A DNA stretch of 20,839 nucleotides from JBALVT01 sp036961345 (GTDB taxonomy: Bacteria > Pseudomonadota > Gammaproteobacteria > Pseudomonadales > Halieaceae), in contig JBALVT010000063.1 of the NCBI GenBank assembly GCA_036961345.1, positions 1 through 20,839 on the forward strand, in the 5' to 3' direction. Positions 1 to 8,148 of the stretch are shown in pieces; the first letter of the stretch is position 1, and each line of letters begins with the position of its first letter. The position numbers and the translations under genes were made by a program. The notes under the pieces are model-generated. The model was not told the origin of the DNA. It saw only the letters and a list, made by a program, of their open reading frames with translations, and did no database searches.

Positions 1-2121
1 TCCCGCGTCCAGGCCGTGTTTTTTCGCAGTCACCGGCAGTTGCGGCGCGCGGCAGATTTGCTGCGAGCGCATGACCTGGTTCCCCTGGAAAGTGATATCA
101 ATCCGGCGGATCGCTTCCTGATGGAGCGTTTTATTACGGGTAGTGCGGCGTTACATGGAGAGATTCACACTCGGGGAGGGCATACAATAATGCGCAACCC
201 CAGCATAAAAGCCGCACCTTACAAACCCACGCTCAGTGTTGCATCAATCGATATCGAAACCACGATGGAAGGTTTACAACTATATTCGATCGGTGTTCAT
301 GCGATACGCGACAACCAACATACCCGGTTGGTATTTATGCTGGGGCGTGGCGCTTCACAAGACTGGGTGACCAGTTACACTGACCAAAAGCAGTTGCTAC
401 AGGCTTTTATGGATTGGGTGGCGCAATACGACCCCGACATATTGATTGGCTGGAATGTCGTAAATTTTGATTTGTGGTATCTGCAGCGAGTCAGCGATCA
501 CCTCGGCTTGCGTTTGGCGCTGGGCCGGGATGGAAGAACCACGCATTGGCGTGATCTTGACGAAGATGGTTTGCGCAAGACAGTGCAGATGCCCGGGCGG
601 GTGGTGCTAGATGGCATTGAATTGCTGCGAGCAGCATTTTACCGATTTGAGAGTTTTTCCTTGGAAAATGTATCGCGGGAGCTTTTGGGTGAAGGCAAGC
701 TGCTTGCCGGTGGCGATAGAGGCCGAGAAATCTCCGAGTTGTTTGAGCACGACAAAACCGCGCTGGCGAACTACAACCTGAAGGACTGCGAGTTGGTGTC
801 CGATATTTTTCAGGCCACTGCACTGCTGGATTTTGCTATCGCCCGCACTGTCATGACCGGCCTCAATATAGACCGAATGGGCGGGTCCGTTGCCTCTTTT
901 GACAATCTGTATCTGCCAAGGCTGCACAGGCAAGGATTTGTTGCACCAACGGCCAGTGCCGATTTGATCGCCAGTCCGGGGGGCTTCGTTCTGGATTCAA
1001 TGCCGGGGATGTATGACCATGTGTTGGTACTGGATTTCAAAAGCCTGTACCCAAGTATCATTCGCACTTTTTTTATCGATCCTCTGGGGCTGTCGCTGGG
1101 TACTCATCTGCAAGCTGCGGAATCCGCAACAGTGCCTGGTTATCTGGAGGCCAGGTTTGCCAGGGCGGGACATATCCTTCCCGAACTCATTCGGCAGCTG
1201 TGGGATAAGCGCGACGAAGCCAAATCCATGGGTGACGGTCCCTTGTCTCAGGCGATAAAAATTATAATGAATTCGTTCTATGGGGTATTGGGGACACCGG
1301 GGTGTCGCTTTTTTGATCCGCGATTGGCCAGCTCTATAACGCGTCGTGGTCACGAAATCCTGCAGCGCACACGGGACTATATAGAGCAGGCAGGACAGAG
1401 CGTGATCTACGGTGACACCGATTCGGTGTTTGTCTGGATTCGTGATGCTGACACTGACGATGATGCAGTTTCAGCGGGTCGGAAATTGGAATTGGAGCTG
1501 AATCATTTTTGGCAAACGACGTTGCGCGAGGAGCACGATTTGGAGTGCGCTTTGGAACTGGAGTTCGAGACGCACTATAAGCGCTTCCTCATGCCCACAA
1601 TCAGGGGTTCTGAAAAGGGCAGTAAAAAGCGCTACGCCGGTGTTGTTGCAGGCAAGGACGGCGATACCCTGATATTCAAAGGTCTGGAAAACGTGCGCAC
1701 TGACTGGACGCGAGTGGCACGTGAATTTCAGGAAGAGCTTTACCGGCGTATTTTTATGCGAGAACCGTATGAGGATCTGGTCATTAAAACGACTGCGAGG
1801 GTGCTCGCTGGTGAGGAAGATAAACGGCTGATATATCGCAAGCGACTGCGCAGGAGGCTCAGTGAATATCAGCGTAATATTCCACCACATGTGCAGGCGG
1901 CAAGGTTGTACGAGGCGCGGGGATTACCGGTTCCCGCTCGCGGTGACTGGGTCGAGTATGTAATCACCACCAGCGGCGCCGAACCGGCGGCAAAACCGTT
2001 GGCGATGATCGATTATCAACACTATGTTGATCGCCAGTTGGAGCCGGTCGCCGATGGCATTCTGGGGTTTGTCGGCAGCTCCTTTCGGAGGCTCGTCGAT
2101 AAACAAATCGTGATGTTTTAG
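1..2121 (+). CDS. polB: DNA polymerase II (family B), 5'-truncated by the window edge
   Basis: Family B DNA polymerase with 3'-5' proofreading. In enterobacteria this is the SOS-induced Pol II used for translesion synthesis and fork restart. The frame is open to base 1, so the true start is upstream. By comparison with the roughly 783-residue E. coli protein, about 80 N-terminal residues are missing. Numbering residues from the GTG at base 16, the exonuclease motifs are Exo I DIET (79-82), Exo II GWNVVNFD (145-152) and Exo III YNLKD (253-257). The polymerase motifs are A DFKSLYPSII (340-349), B KIIMNSFYG (415-423), C YGDTDS (465-470, catalytic Asp pair) and KKRYAG (537-542). All catalytic residues are present, so the enzyme looks intact. 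The TAG stop overlaps by 4 bases the TAA of the convergent kinase gene. The promoter and any LexA box lie outside the window. Confidence 0.97.
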   Translation, partial: SRVQAVFFRSHRQLRRAADLLRAHDLVPLESDINPADRFLMERFITGSAALHGEIHTRGGHTIMRNPSIKAAPYKPTLSVASIDIETTMEGLQLYSIGVHAIRDNQHTRLVFMLGRGASQDWVTSYTDQKQLLQAFMDWVAQYDPDILIGWNVVNFDLWYLQRVSDHLGLRLALGRDGRTTHWRDLDEDGLRKTVQMPGRVVLDGIELLRAAFYRFESFSLENVSRELLGEGKLLAGGDRGREISELFEHDKTALANYNLKDCELVSDIFQATALLDFAIARTVMTGLNIDRMGGSVASFDNLYLPRLHRQGFVAPTASADLIASPGGFVLDSMPGMYDHVLVLDFKSLYPSIIRTFFIDPLGLSLGTHLQAAESATVPGYLEARFARAGHILPELIRQLWDKRDEAKSMGDGPLSQAIKIIMNSFYGVLGTPGCRFFDPRLASSITRRGHEILQRTRDYIEQAGQSVIYGDTDSVFVWIRDADTDDDAVSAGRKLELELNHFWQTTLREEHDLECALELEFETHYKRFLMPTIRGSEKGSKKRYAGVVAGKDGDTLIFKGLENVRTDWTRVAREFQEELYRRIFMREPYEDLVIKTTARVLAGEEDKRLIYRKRLRRRLSEYQRNIPPHVQAARLYEARGLPVPARGDWVEYVITTSGAEPAAKPLAMIDYQHYVDRQLEPVADGILGFVGSSFRRLVDKQIVMF

Positions 2122-3119
2122 TCGCCGAAGAATTCTGTTCTTAGCACGCCGTAGCCTTCAGTGTTTAGCCGTGGGCCGTAATTGGCCACTATTTTTCCAG
2201 CAGCGAGGCTGGCAAATCGACCTGCGGTCGGGAAATCTTCACCGCGCGTAATGGCATACAAAAAAGCGCCCGCAAACATGTCTCCCGCACCGTTGCTGTC
2301 CACCGCGTGGACTTTGTGTGGTGGAATCTGGCTGAGCTGCTCGCCATCAAAAACCACCGCGCCGGCCGATCCCAGCGTGATCGCAAAACCTCTGGCGGTC
2401 TTCTTAAGTCGCTCAATGGCAATTGCCAAATCATCGGTTTGTGCCCAGCCCTTGGCTTCAGCTTCGTTGCAGAAAAGCAGATCGAGCTTTTCTCCGACCA
2501 TTTGTTCCATGCCCTCGCGGAAAAACTCAACCATGCCCGGATCGGAAAAACTCAAAGCGGTTTTTACGCCAGCGGCTTCGGCGACCTCGCGGGTTTTTAT
2601 TGCCGCCTCACGACTGGTATCAGAGGTTACGCGGTAACCCTCGATATAGACCCATTCAGAATTGGCAATTGCCTCAGCATTCAGCTGTTCTACTGACAGG
2701 GTATCGTTGATGGCCAGATAGGAGTTCATACTGCGTTCCGCATCTGGTGTGATCATAACCAGGCACTTGCCAGTGATGCCCGTTTCACGTTCCCCGGTCA
2801 TGGCGTGGTCGACGCCGGCCGATTCAAGATCTGCAATATAAATATCGCCATCCAGGTCGTTGGCAACTTTACAGGACATATAAGTCGGGCCACCGAACAA
2901 TGCGGTGGCGATAATGGAGTTGCCGCCGCTGCCGCCGCTACTGTGGACAGCTGTCACCATATGTCCTTCAAGATGGCCCAACAATTCCTTAAGTCGATCT
3001 TCTTCAACCAGCGTCATTAAGCCTTTTTCAACGTTCATCTCTGCCAGATCGTCGTCATTAACCTTGATTTCAGTATCGACCAACGCCGCGCCTATGCCGT
3101 AAACCTTGTACTTCTTCAT
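2118..3119 (-). CDS. PfkB-family carbohydrate/nucleoside kinase, adenosine-kinase-like
   Basis: ATP-dependent kinase of the PfkB (ribokinase) family, 333 aa and cytoplasmic. Gammaproteobacterial homologues of this type are usually labelled adenosine kinase, but the substrate cannot be read from sequence. The N-terminal substrate-binding GGSGGN lies at residues 62-67. The C-terminal PfkB signature DSNGAGD lies at 274-280, with D280 as the expected catalytic base and the GAG anion hole before it. A segment typical of this subfamily, FCNEAEAKG, is at 216-224. The ATG at 3119 begins MKKYKVYGIGAALVD, a normal family N terminus. No strong Shine-Dalgarno is visible; AAGG lies about 12 bases upstream. 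The gene runs convergently into polB and is divergent from mrcB. A nucleoside or sugar kinase is secure; adenosine specificity is inference. Confidence 0.9.
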   Translation of the reverse strand: MKKYKVYGIGAALVDTEIKVNDDDLAEMNVEKGLMTLVEEDRLKELLGHLEGHMVTAVHSSGGSGGNSIIATALFGGPTYMSCKVANDLDGDIYIADLESAGVDHAMTGERETGITGKCLVMITPDAERSMNSYLAINDTLSVEQLNAEAIANSEWVYIEGYRVTSDTSREAAIKTREVAEAAGVKTALSFSDPGMVEFFREGMEQMVGEKLDLLFCNEAEAKGWAQTDDLAIAIERLKKTARGFAITLGSAGAVVFDGEQLSQIPPHKVHAVDSNGAGDMFAGAFLYAITRGEDFPTAGRFASLAAGKIVANYGPRLNTEGYGVLRTEFFGD

Positions 3120-3151
3120 AACATCTAATGCCTTGCCCCAATTAGCCGGCT

Positions 3152-3157
3152 ATTATC
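3152..3157 (-). promoter_or_regulatory. Candidate -10 box (GATAAT) of the PfkB-family kinase
   Basis: On the minus strand GATAAT matches the sigma-70 -10 consensus at 5 of 6 positions. It would start transcription about 25 bases before the kinase ATG. The -35 at 17-base spacing is poor (CTTTCA, 3 of 6). The 10-base perfect palindrome TAGCCGGCTA at 3143-3152 adjoins it at the expected start site. Confidence 0.4.
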
Positions 3158-3215
3158 CTGATCTTCGCCCGAAATGAAAGCGCCGTGATGGCAGTCTGTT
3201 GTACACTCGCACCCC

Positions 3216-5471
3216 ATGATTCGAACCCGTCATCTGTTACTGAAGTTAGCTCTCACCGCCTTTGTTATTGCCTCGCTGTGCCTCATTTATCTGAATGCCA
3301 GAATTACAGCTACTTTTGCCGACAAAATGTGGGAACTGCCCGCAAAGGTTTATGCCAGACCTCTGGAGTTGTTTGTTGGCGCGCGATTGACTCGCGAAGA
3401 TTTGGCCTATGAGCTCCAGGTGCTGGGTTATCGCAAGGTCTCAGTATTGCGTAATCCGGGAGAGGTCACGCAAAGTGGCGGTCGGTTCGATATATTCACC
3501 CGTGGTTTTACCTTTCCCAGTGAGCGTGAACTCGCCCATAGGATAAAGGTAGTTACTGGTCCCGAGCGGGTTGAGCAGCTGTCCGCCGGTGGAAAAGCAC
3601 TCGATTTAATGCGGCTCGACCCGTTACAGATCGGTGGTATTTACCCCTCTCATGGAGAAGACCGTGTCTTAGTGCGCCTGGCTGATGTTCCCGAGGCACT
3701 CCGGCTCGGCCTGCTGGCGGTGGAAGATCAAAGCTTTTATCAGCATTGGGGGTTTTCCTTTACGGGTATCGCTCGGGCTGCTCTCAGTAATGTGCGATCC
3801 GGACAGGTTGTTGCCGGGGGCAGTACTATTACCCAGCAACTGATAAAAAATTATTATCTGACACCAGAGCGAACCCTGGTGCGCAAGCTCACTGAAGTGG
3901 TTATGGCGGTGTTACTGGAGTTTCATTCCAGTAAAGATGAGATTCTCGAAAGCTATATCAATGAAGTGTATCTCGGTCAGGAAGGCCCCCGCTCGATTCA
4001 CGGGTTTGCGCTGGCAGCACGGCACTATTTCGACACGCCACTGGATCAGTTGGGCCTGCATCAACAGGCGCTATTAGTGGGAATGATCAAGGGCCCCTCG
4101 CTTTACAATCCGCTGCGCAACCCCAAGCGTGCGAAGGCGCGTCGTGACGTGGTTTTGGATGTGATGGCGCGGCAAGGTGTTATTTCAACCGAGCACGCTG
4201 TTATCGCCAAGGCGATGTCTCTGGGGCTTAACAATCACGGTAGGGTGCGGGACTCGTTTCCGGCGTTTCTCGATCTTGTCCGCAGGCAACTGCGGCTGGA
4301 GTACCACGAAGATGATCTCACAACGCTGGGCTTGAGTATCTTTACAAGCTTTGATCCATTGTTGCAGCGGCAGTTGGAACGCAGTACCACCGAGGTTATG
4401 GATAAGCTTGATAAAGGCGGAGAGCTACAATCAGCGTCAGTTGTCACGCGTTTTGATACCGGTGAAGTTGCTGCTTTGGTGGGCGGGCGCAAAGTACGAT
4501 ACGCGGGGTTCAATCGCGCTCTGGATGCCAGGCGCCCCGCAGGCTCTTTGCTCAAACCGGCGGTTTATCTCGCTGCTCTTGAACAACCTCGAAAATATAC
4601 TCTGGCCACGCCACTGCAAGATACAACATTGACCGTAGCGGGTCCGGGCGGGCAGAACTGGTCTCCCCGCAATTTTGACCGGACCGCCCACGGAGAGGTT
4701 TTACTGCATAGTGCTTTGGCGAAATCCTACAACCTCGCTACGGCGCGACTGGGAATGGATCTTGGTTTGGAGGCAGTGGTCGACATGCTGCGTCGGTTGG
4801 GGATTACAGGGCCTGTGCCCGAGGTGCCTTCCCTGACCTTGGGCGCCGGTGAGTACTCGCCAATGGACATGGCGGCCATGTATCAAACAATAGCTGCCGG
4901 CGGCTTTCGCATGCCGCTGCGCAGTATCCGGGATATTGTTGATGCGCACGGCCAGCCTTTACGCCGCTACCCATTGGAATATGACCGCACAGTGAGCTTG
5001 CAAGCAATCCACCTGGTGCATTATGCAATGCGCGAAGTCGTTCGTGAGGGAACTGGCAGAGGGGTTTATCGTTACCTGAAACCAGATTTCGAAGTCGCTG
5101 GAAAAACGGGCACGACCAACCAGGGTCGGGACTCCTGGTTTGCCGGCTTTAGCGGCGACCTGTTGGCGATTACCTGGATTGGACACGATGACAACAACGG
5201 TACCGGTTTGACCGGCAGCAGCGGAGCGCTTAAAGTTTGGGCTGATTTTATGGCGGGAGCCAGCGAGCGTTCCCTGAGTTACCGCATGCCCGACAACATA
5301 GAAACCCACTGGATTGATAACAGGCATGGTGTATTAACAGGGGAAGGGTGTCCCGACGCCCGTATGTTGCCGTTTATCGCCGGCTCTGAACCGGCAAAAA
5401 GTACCGGTTGCCGGCCTCGAAAATCACCGGTGGCTGACTGGTTTCAATCACTGTTTGGGGGAGACAATTAA
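3216..5471 (+). CDS. mrcB: Penicillin-binding protein 1b, bifunctional class A peptidoglycan synthase
   Basis: Polymerises lipid II into glycan strands and cross-links them, anchored in the inner membrane with its domains in the periplasm. It is 751 aa. One membrane helix spans about residues 8-26. A UB2H-type domain follows (about 48-122), a feature of PBP1b and not PBP1a. The GT51 domain has VEDQSFYQHWG with catalytic E170, then GGSTITQQ (201-208) and RKLTE (223-227). The transpeptidase domain has SxxK at S444-K447, SYN at 504-506 and KTGTT at 630-634. The catalytic set is complete. The cytoplasmic tail is only about 7 residues, shorter than in E. coli or Pseudomonas. ATG 3216 is the only start after the in-frame stop at 3186 and before the helix, yet it has no Shine-Dalgarno. 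The gene overlaps lpoP at its stop codon. Confidence 0.97.
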   Translation: MIRTRHLLLKLALTAFVIASLCLIYLNARITATFADKMWELPAKVYARPLELFVGARLTREDLAYELQVLGYRKVSVLRNPGEVTQSGGRFDIFTRGFTFPSERELAHRIKVVTGPERVEQLSAGGKALDLMRLDPLQIGGIYPSHGEDRVLVRLADVPEALRLGLLAVEDQSFYQHWGFSFTGIARAALSNVRSGQVVAGGSTITQQLIKNYYLTPERTLVRKLTEVVMAVLLEFHSSKDEILESYINEVYLGQEGPRSIHGFALAARHYFDTPLDQLGLHQQALLVGMIKGPSLYNPLRNPKRAKARRDVVLDVMARQGVISTEHAVIAKAMSLGLNNHGRVRDSFPAFLDLVRRQLRLEYHEDDLTTLGLSIFTSFDPLLQRQLERSTTEVMDKLDKGGELQSASVVTRFDTGEVAALVGGRKVRYAGFNRALDARRPAGSLLKPAVYLAALEQPRKYTLATPLQDTTLTVAGPGGQNWSPRNFDRTAHGEVLLHSALAKSYNLATARLGMDLGLEAVVDMLRRLGITGPVPEVPSLTLGAGEYSPMDMAAMYQTIAAGGFRMPLRSIRDIVDAHGQPLRRYPLEYDRTVSLQAIHLVHYAMREVVREGTGRGVYRYLKPDFEVAGKTGTTNQGRDSWFAGFSGDLLAITWIGHDDNNGTGLTGSSGALKVWADFMAGASERSLSYRMPDNIETHWIDNRHGVLTGEGCPDARMLPFIAGSEPAKSTGCRPRKSPVADWFQSLFGGDN

Positions 5472-5905
5472 TGCCACAGCTGCGGTGTTTCATGAAGTGC
5501 ACAGCAATTATTTTGGCGTTGTTTTTGAGCGGCTGTTCAATTTATAGCGCACCGGGCAGTGAGCCCGTGCCAGTGGAGAGCAACCCGGAGTATACGCCGG
5601 TAACACCCGCAGCTACCGCACCGCAAACAGCGCCCTCTGCGCCAGAACCGAATTCATCTGACGCCTACAGGGGTTTGCTCGACAAAGCCGATACTGCAAC
5701 TGGCAGGGGAGATTATGAACAGGCTTTGGCGCTGCTCGAGCGTGCCCAGCGGATTGATCCCGACAGTGGTGAAATTTATCTCGGGCTGGCCAAAACCTAT
5801 CGCGCCAAGGGTGACGAGAAGTTGGCGGTAGCCACCGCCGAGCGCGGGCTTTTATATTGTGACGGCAAGGCGCAGTGCGATGCACTGCGTACGTATTTAA
5901 ACTGA
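5471..5905 (+). CDS. lpoP: TPR lipoprotein, likely PBP1b activator LpoP
   Basis: Small outer-membrane lipoprotein, 144 aa. The signal peptide ends in lipobox LSGC with C22 as the lipidated residue; serine at +2 predicts outer-membrane sorting. A Pro/Ala/Ser-rich linker follows (about 25-65), then about two tetratricopeptide repeats (about 67-135, including GDYEQALALLERAQRIDP). The gene begins in the TAATG overlap with the mrcB stop, with GGGGGAG about 8 bases upstream, so translation is probably coupled. In Pseudomonas aeruginosa a TPR lipoprotein encoded next to PBP1b, LpoP, activates that synthase from the outer membrane; the architecture and position here match. The function is inferred from context and family, not from diagnostic catalytic residues. 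A start at ATG 5492 would also give a good signal peptide but lacks a ribosome site. Confidence 0.82.
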   Translation: MPQLRCFMKCTAIILALFLSGCSIYSAPGSEPVPVESNPEYTPVTPAATAPQTAPSAPEPNSSDAYRGLLDKADTATGRGDYEQALALLERAQRIDPDSGEIYLGLAKTYRAKGDEKLAVATAERGLLYCDGKAQCDALRTYLN

Positions 5906-5940
5906 TTTTTTAGCCCGGTATCCTCTGCGATGAGCTTTGC

Positions 5941-7440
5941 CTATGTTTCCCGGCAAGCCACCTCGAACCCCTCGTGGGTTGGAACAAAGCTTAAGTGCTG
6001 ATTAATGCACTTTGGGATATCACCGGCTGAGTGGCTGACAAAAATAATTTGTGTATCGGAATGTTTGGCTATGTGGTCTATGGCGCGAAGGATTAATTTA
6101 CGATGATGGCCGTCCAGGCCCAGTGTCGGTTCGTCCAGTAACAATATGATAGGCGATTTGACCATTGCCCTGGCCAACAGCACCATTCGCTGCAGGCCGA
6201 AGGAAAGTTCGTCAAACCCTGACTTCTCATAGGGAGCTAATCCCAAGGCTGCCAGCCACTGCTGGGCGATTTCCAGCTGGGCGTCACCCCACGCATCGTA
6301 TAGGCCAATGGTATCGAAGAAGCCGGAAACTACGACTTCTACGACTTTCATACCGCGCACATAATTCAGGTGCAGCTGGGTATCGAGCTGACCATATTTT
6401 TGTTTGATATCCCAGACACTTTCCCCACTGCCCCGGCGAACACCAAACAGGGTTATGTCCTGGCCATAGGCCTTGTGATTATCCCCCGTCACTAAAGTGA
6501 GCAGCGTGGTTTTACCGCAACCATTGGGCCCGGAGACACAGCAGTGCTGTTTGCGATTGAAGCGCCAATTCACATCGTGCAGCACGGCGTGGTCACCGTA
6601 ACTCACTGAAACCTTGTGCAGGTCCAGAAGTGGCCCGTCATCGGGCAGTTGATAAGAGCGCGGTGCCCGGGCTGGTAGAGTTTCCAGTTCGATCATTGGC
6701 GGGTTCATGAGTGCCGCTACCTGAGTGCTGCCGAGCACCTCGTCGCGCGGTCCACTGGTGAGTATATGACCCTTTTCAAGAGCCATAATGTGGCTGATAG
6801 CGTCGGGTATATCTTCTATTTGTCGGCACAGCATTAGGACGGGCAATTCTGAATGCAGTAGTTCGTCAATGATTTCTTGCAGTTCTAATTGACTGGCGGC
6901 GTCCAGTCCATCTAGTGGGCTGTCCAAAATCAACAGGCCTGGTTCGCTCAAAATGGCTTTAATCAACAGTGTTTTCCGCATTTCACCGGTAGAGATAAAA
7001 CGTAATCCCCGGTGCAGGATATGGCGAATTTTCAGCCGATCTACCCACTCATCAAAATTATCCTCGCACCGGGCACTGGCCAAAATCAGGGTTTCTACCT
7101 CAGTGCCAGGATCGCTGGCATCGGCTCGCAACTCGGAGTCGTCCAGTTTTTTGTCGCGGTCACACAGGGCTTTTTGTTGCTCGAAACATACGTAAGCCAC
7201 GCCGTTTTCCGCTAGCGACGATGAACGTCCCATTGTTCCTGATGCATGCGCCTCCTGGCTCGAAATAACCTTTGCCAAACTGGTTTTCCCCGCGCCATTT
7301 GGGCCCAGTAGCGCCCATTGCTGTCCAGATTGCATAGTCCAGTCAATGTCTTGCAAGGCCGGCAGAGCGCGGTAAACAAGGCTGACATTATTAAGTGTTA
7401 GAAGTGCGGGCGTACTGGTCATATTAGGCATGTTACTCAT
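5941..7440 (-). CDS. modF: Stand-alone tandem ABC ATPase, ModF (PhrA) type
   Basis: Protein of 499 aa with two ABC ATPase domains and no membrane segment. NBD1 has Walker A GPNGAGKT (46-53), signature-like STGEMRK (150-156) and Walker B ILDSP (171-175). NBD2 has Walker A GPNGCGKT (304-311), signature LSFGLQ (412-417), Walker B LLLDEP (433-438) and switch histidine H470 in FVSH. The segments TLFGVRRGSGESVWDIK and SGFFDTIGLYDA are close to those of E. coli ModF, the molybdate-operon ATPase once linked to photorepair. No modABC permease or binding-protein genes are adjacent. NBD1 carries Ser where the catalytic Glu is expected and no switch His, so only NBD2 looks fully hydrolytic. The start is ATG 7440; AAGGAT sits about 15 bases upstream, nearer to in-frame ATGs at 7431 and 7422 only if the mRNA loops. 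The cellular role is uncertain. Confidence 0.85.
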   Translation of the reverse strand: MSNMPNMTSTPALLTLNNVSLVYRALPALQDIDWTMQSGQQWALLGPNGAGKTSLAKVISSQEAHASGTMGRSSSLAENGVAYVCFEQQKALCDRDKKLDDSELRADASDPGTEVETLILASARCEDNFDEWVDRLKIRHILHRGLRFISTGEMRKTLLIKAILSEPGLLILDSPLDGLDAASQLELQEIIDELLHSELPVLMLCRQIEDIPDAISHIMALEKGHILTSGPRDEVLGSTQVAALMNPPMIELETLPARAPRSYQLPDDGPLLDLHKVSVSYGDHAVLHDVNWRFNRKQHCCVSGPNGCGKTTLLTLVTGDNHKAYGQDITLFGVRRGSGESVWDIKQKYGQLDTQLHLNYVRGMKVVEVVVSGFFDTIGLYDAWGDAQLEIAQQWLAALGLAPYEKSGFDELSFGLQRMVLLARAMVKSPIILLLDEPTLGLDGHHRKLILRAIDHIAKHSDTQIIFVSHSAGDIPKCINQHLSFVPTHEGFEVACRET

Positions 7441-7527
7441 GTTAGTGTTGCTTATCCTTTGAATGCCGCTTGCCAGAACAGCTCACTACTGGCTTAATCT
7501 TGGGCTGTTAAAAAAAATGGCGATGTT

Positions 7528-8148
7528 GTGTCGATATCACTTTTACAATTGATCGAGGGCGAACTCTCGAGCCACAAGCCCGGGAAAAAACTACTCAGGC
7601 CGCTTATGAAGCGCTCTGCCGTGGCCATGATTCTAAAGCTGATCGATGGCGAGCTGCATATTCTAATGATCAAACGCGCAGAACGCGAAGGTGATCCGTG
7701 GTCGGGTCACATGGCGTTCCCCGGTGGCAGGATGGACCCTGGAGATGCTAACGGTTTTTCCGTAGCGGTGCGAGAGACCCAGGAGGAGGTTGGTCTCACC
7801 CTGGGTTCGGAAGATTTGTGCATTGGGCGCCTCTCTGAGATAAATGCCCGACCGCAACGGGGTTCTTTAGGCATGGCTGTGAGTCCCTTCGTTTTTCGAC
7901 TTAATCGGGACGCGAGCCTGACGCCAAATTATGAGGTTGCTGAGGTTGTCTGGGTGCCGCTGGAGTTTTTGTTAAATACAGATAATCGGGAAAAAATGGT
8001 GTGGAAATTCAAAGGCGCTGAATTTCCGATGCCCTGCTACCTTTTTGAAGGTCGCAGAATTTGGGGTTTGTCTCTTATGATGCTGGACGAATTGATGGAC
8101 CTCATCGAAGGTCGCAAGCGCAGCAGGAAACCCTGGCGCCGCCGTTAG
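7528..8148 (+). CDS. Nudix hydrolase, CoA pyrophosphatase (NudL) type
   Basis: Predicted hydrolase of CoA or a related nucleoside diphosphate derivative, 206 aa and cytoplasmic. The Nudix box is at about 66-90: AFPGGRMDPGD followed by RETQEEVGL, with metal-binding E83, E86 and E87. Asp73 stands where the general box has Glu, with one extra residue before RE; I recall the same spacing in E. coli NudL. The preceding MIKRAEREGDPWSGHMAFPGG region resembles the NuCoA motif upstream of the box. The C terminus is basic (RKRSRKPWRRR). The only in-frame start before the conserved part is GTG 7528, since a stop lies at 7495; it has no Shine-Dalgarno, and ATG 7606 is a shorter alternative. The stop overlaps that of the convergent gene by 4 bases. 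Nudix fold is certain, substrate is not. Confidence 0.85.
   Translation: MSISLLQLIEGELSSHKPGKKLLRPLMKRSAVAMILKLIDGELHILMIKRAEREGDPWSGHMAFPGGRMDPGDANGFSVAVRETQEEVGLTLGSEDLCIGRLSEINARPQRGSLGMAVSPFVFRLNRDASLTPNYEVAEVVWVPLEFLLNTDNREKMVWKFKGAEFPMPCYLFEGRRIWGLSLMMLDELMDLIEGRKRSRKPWRRR

Noticed and set aside
2920..2945. GCCGCCGCTGCCGCCGCT-like repeat
   Set aside because: It encodes the conserved GGSGGN substrate loop of the kinase, so it is coding constraint and not a repeat element.
5906..5940. Possible bidirectional terminator between lpoP and modF
   Set aside because: A short T-run (TTTTTT) occurs, but no stem precedes it on either strand.
7472..7493. GCCAG...CTGGC inverted repeat and a TTGCCA-17-CTTAAT pair before the Nudix gene
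   Set aside because: The arms are only 5 bases and the -10 is poor. There is too little to call an operator or promoter.
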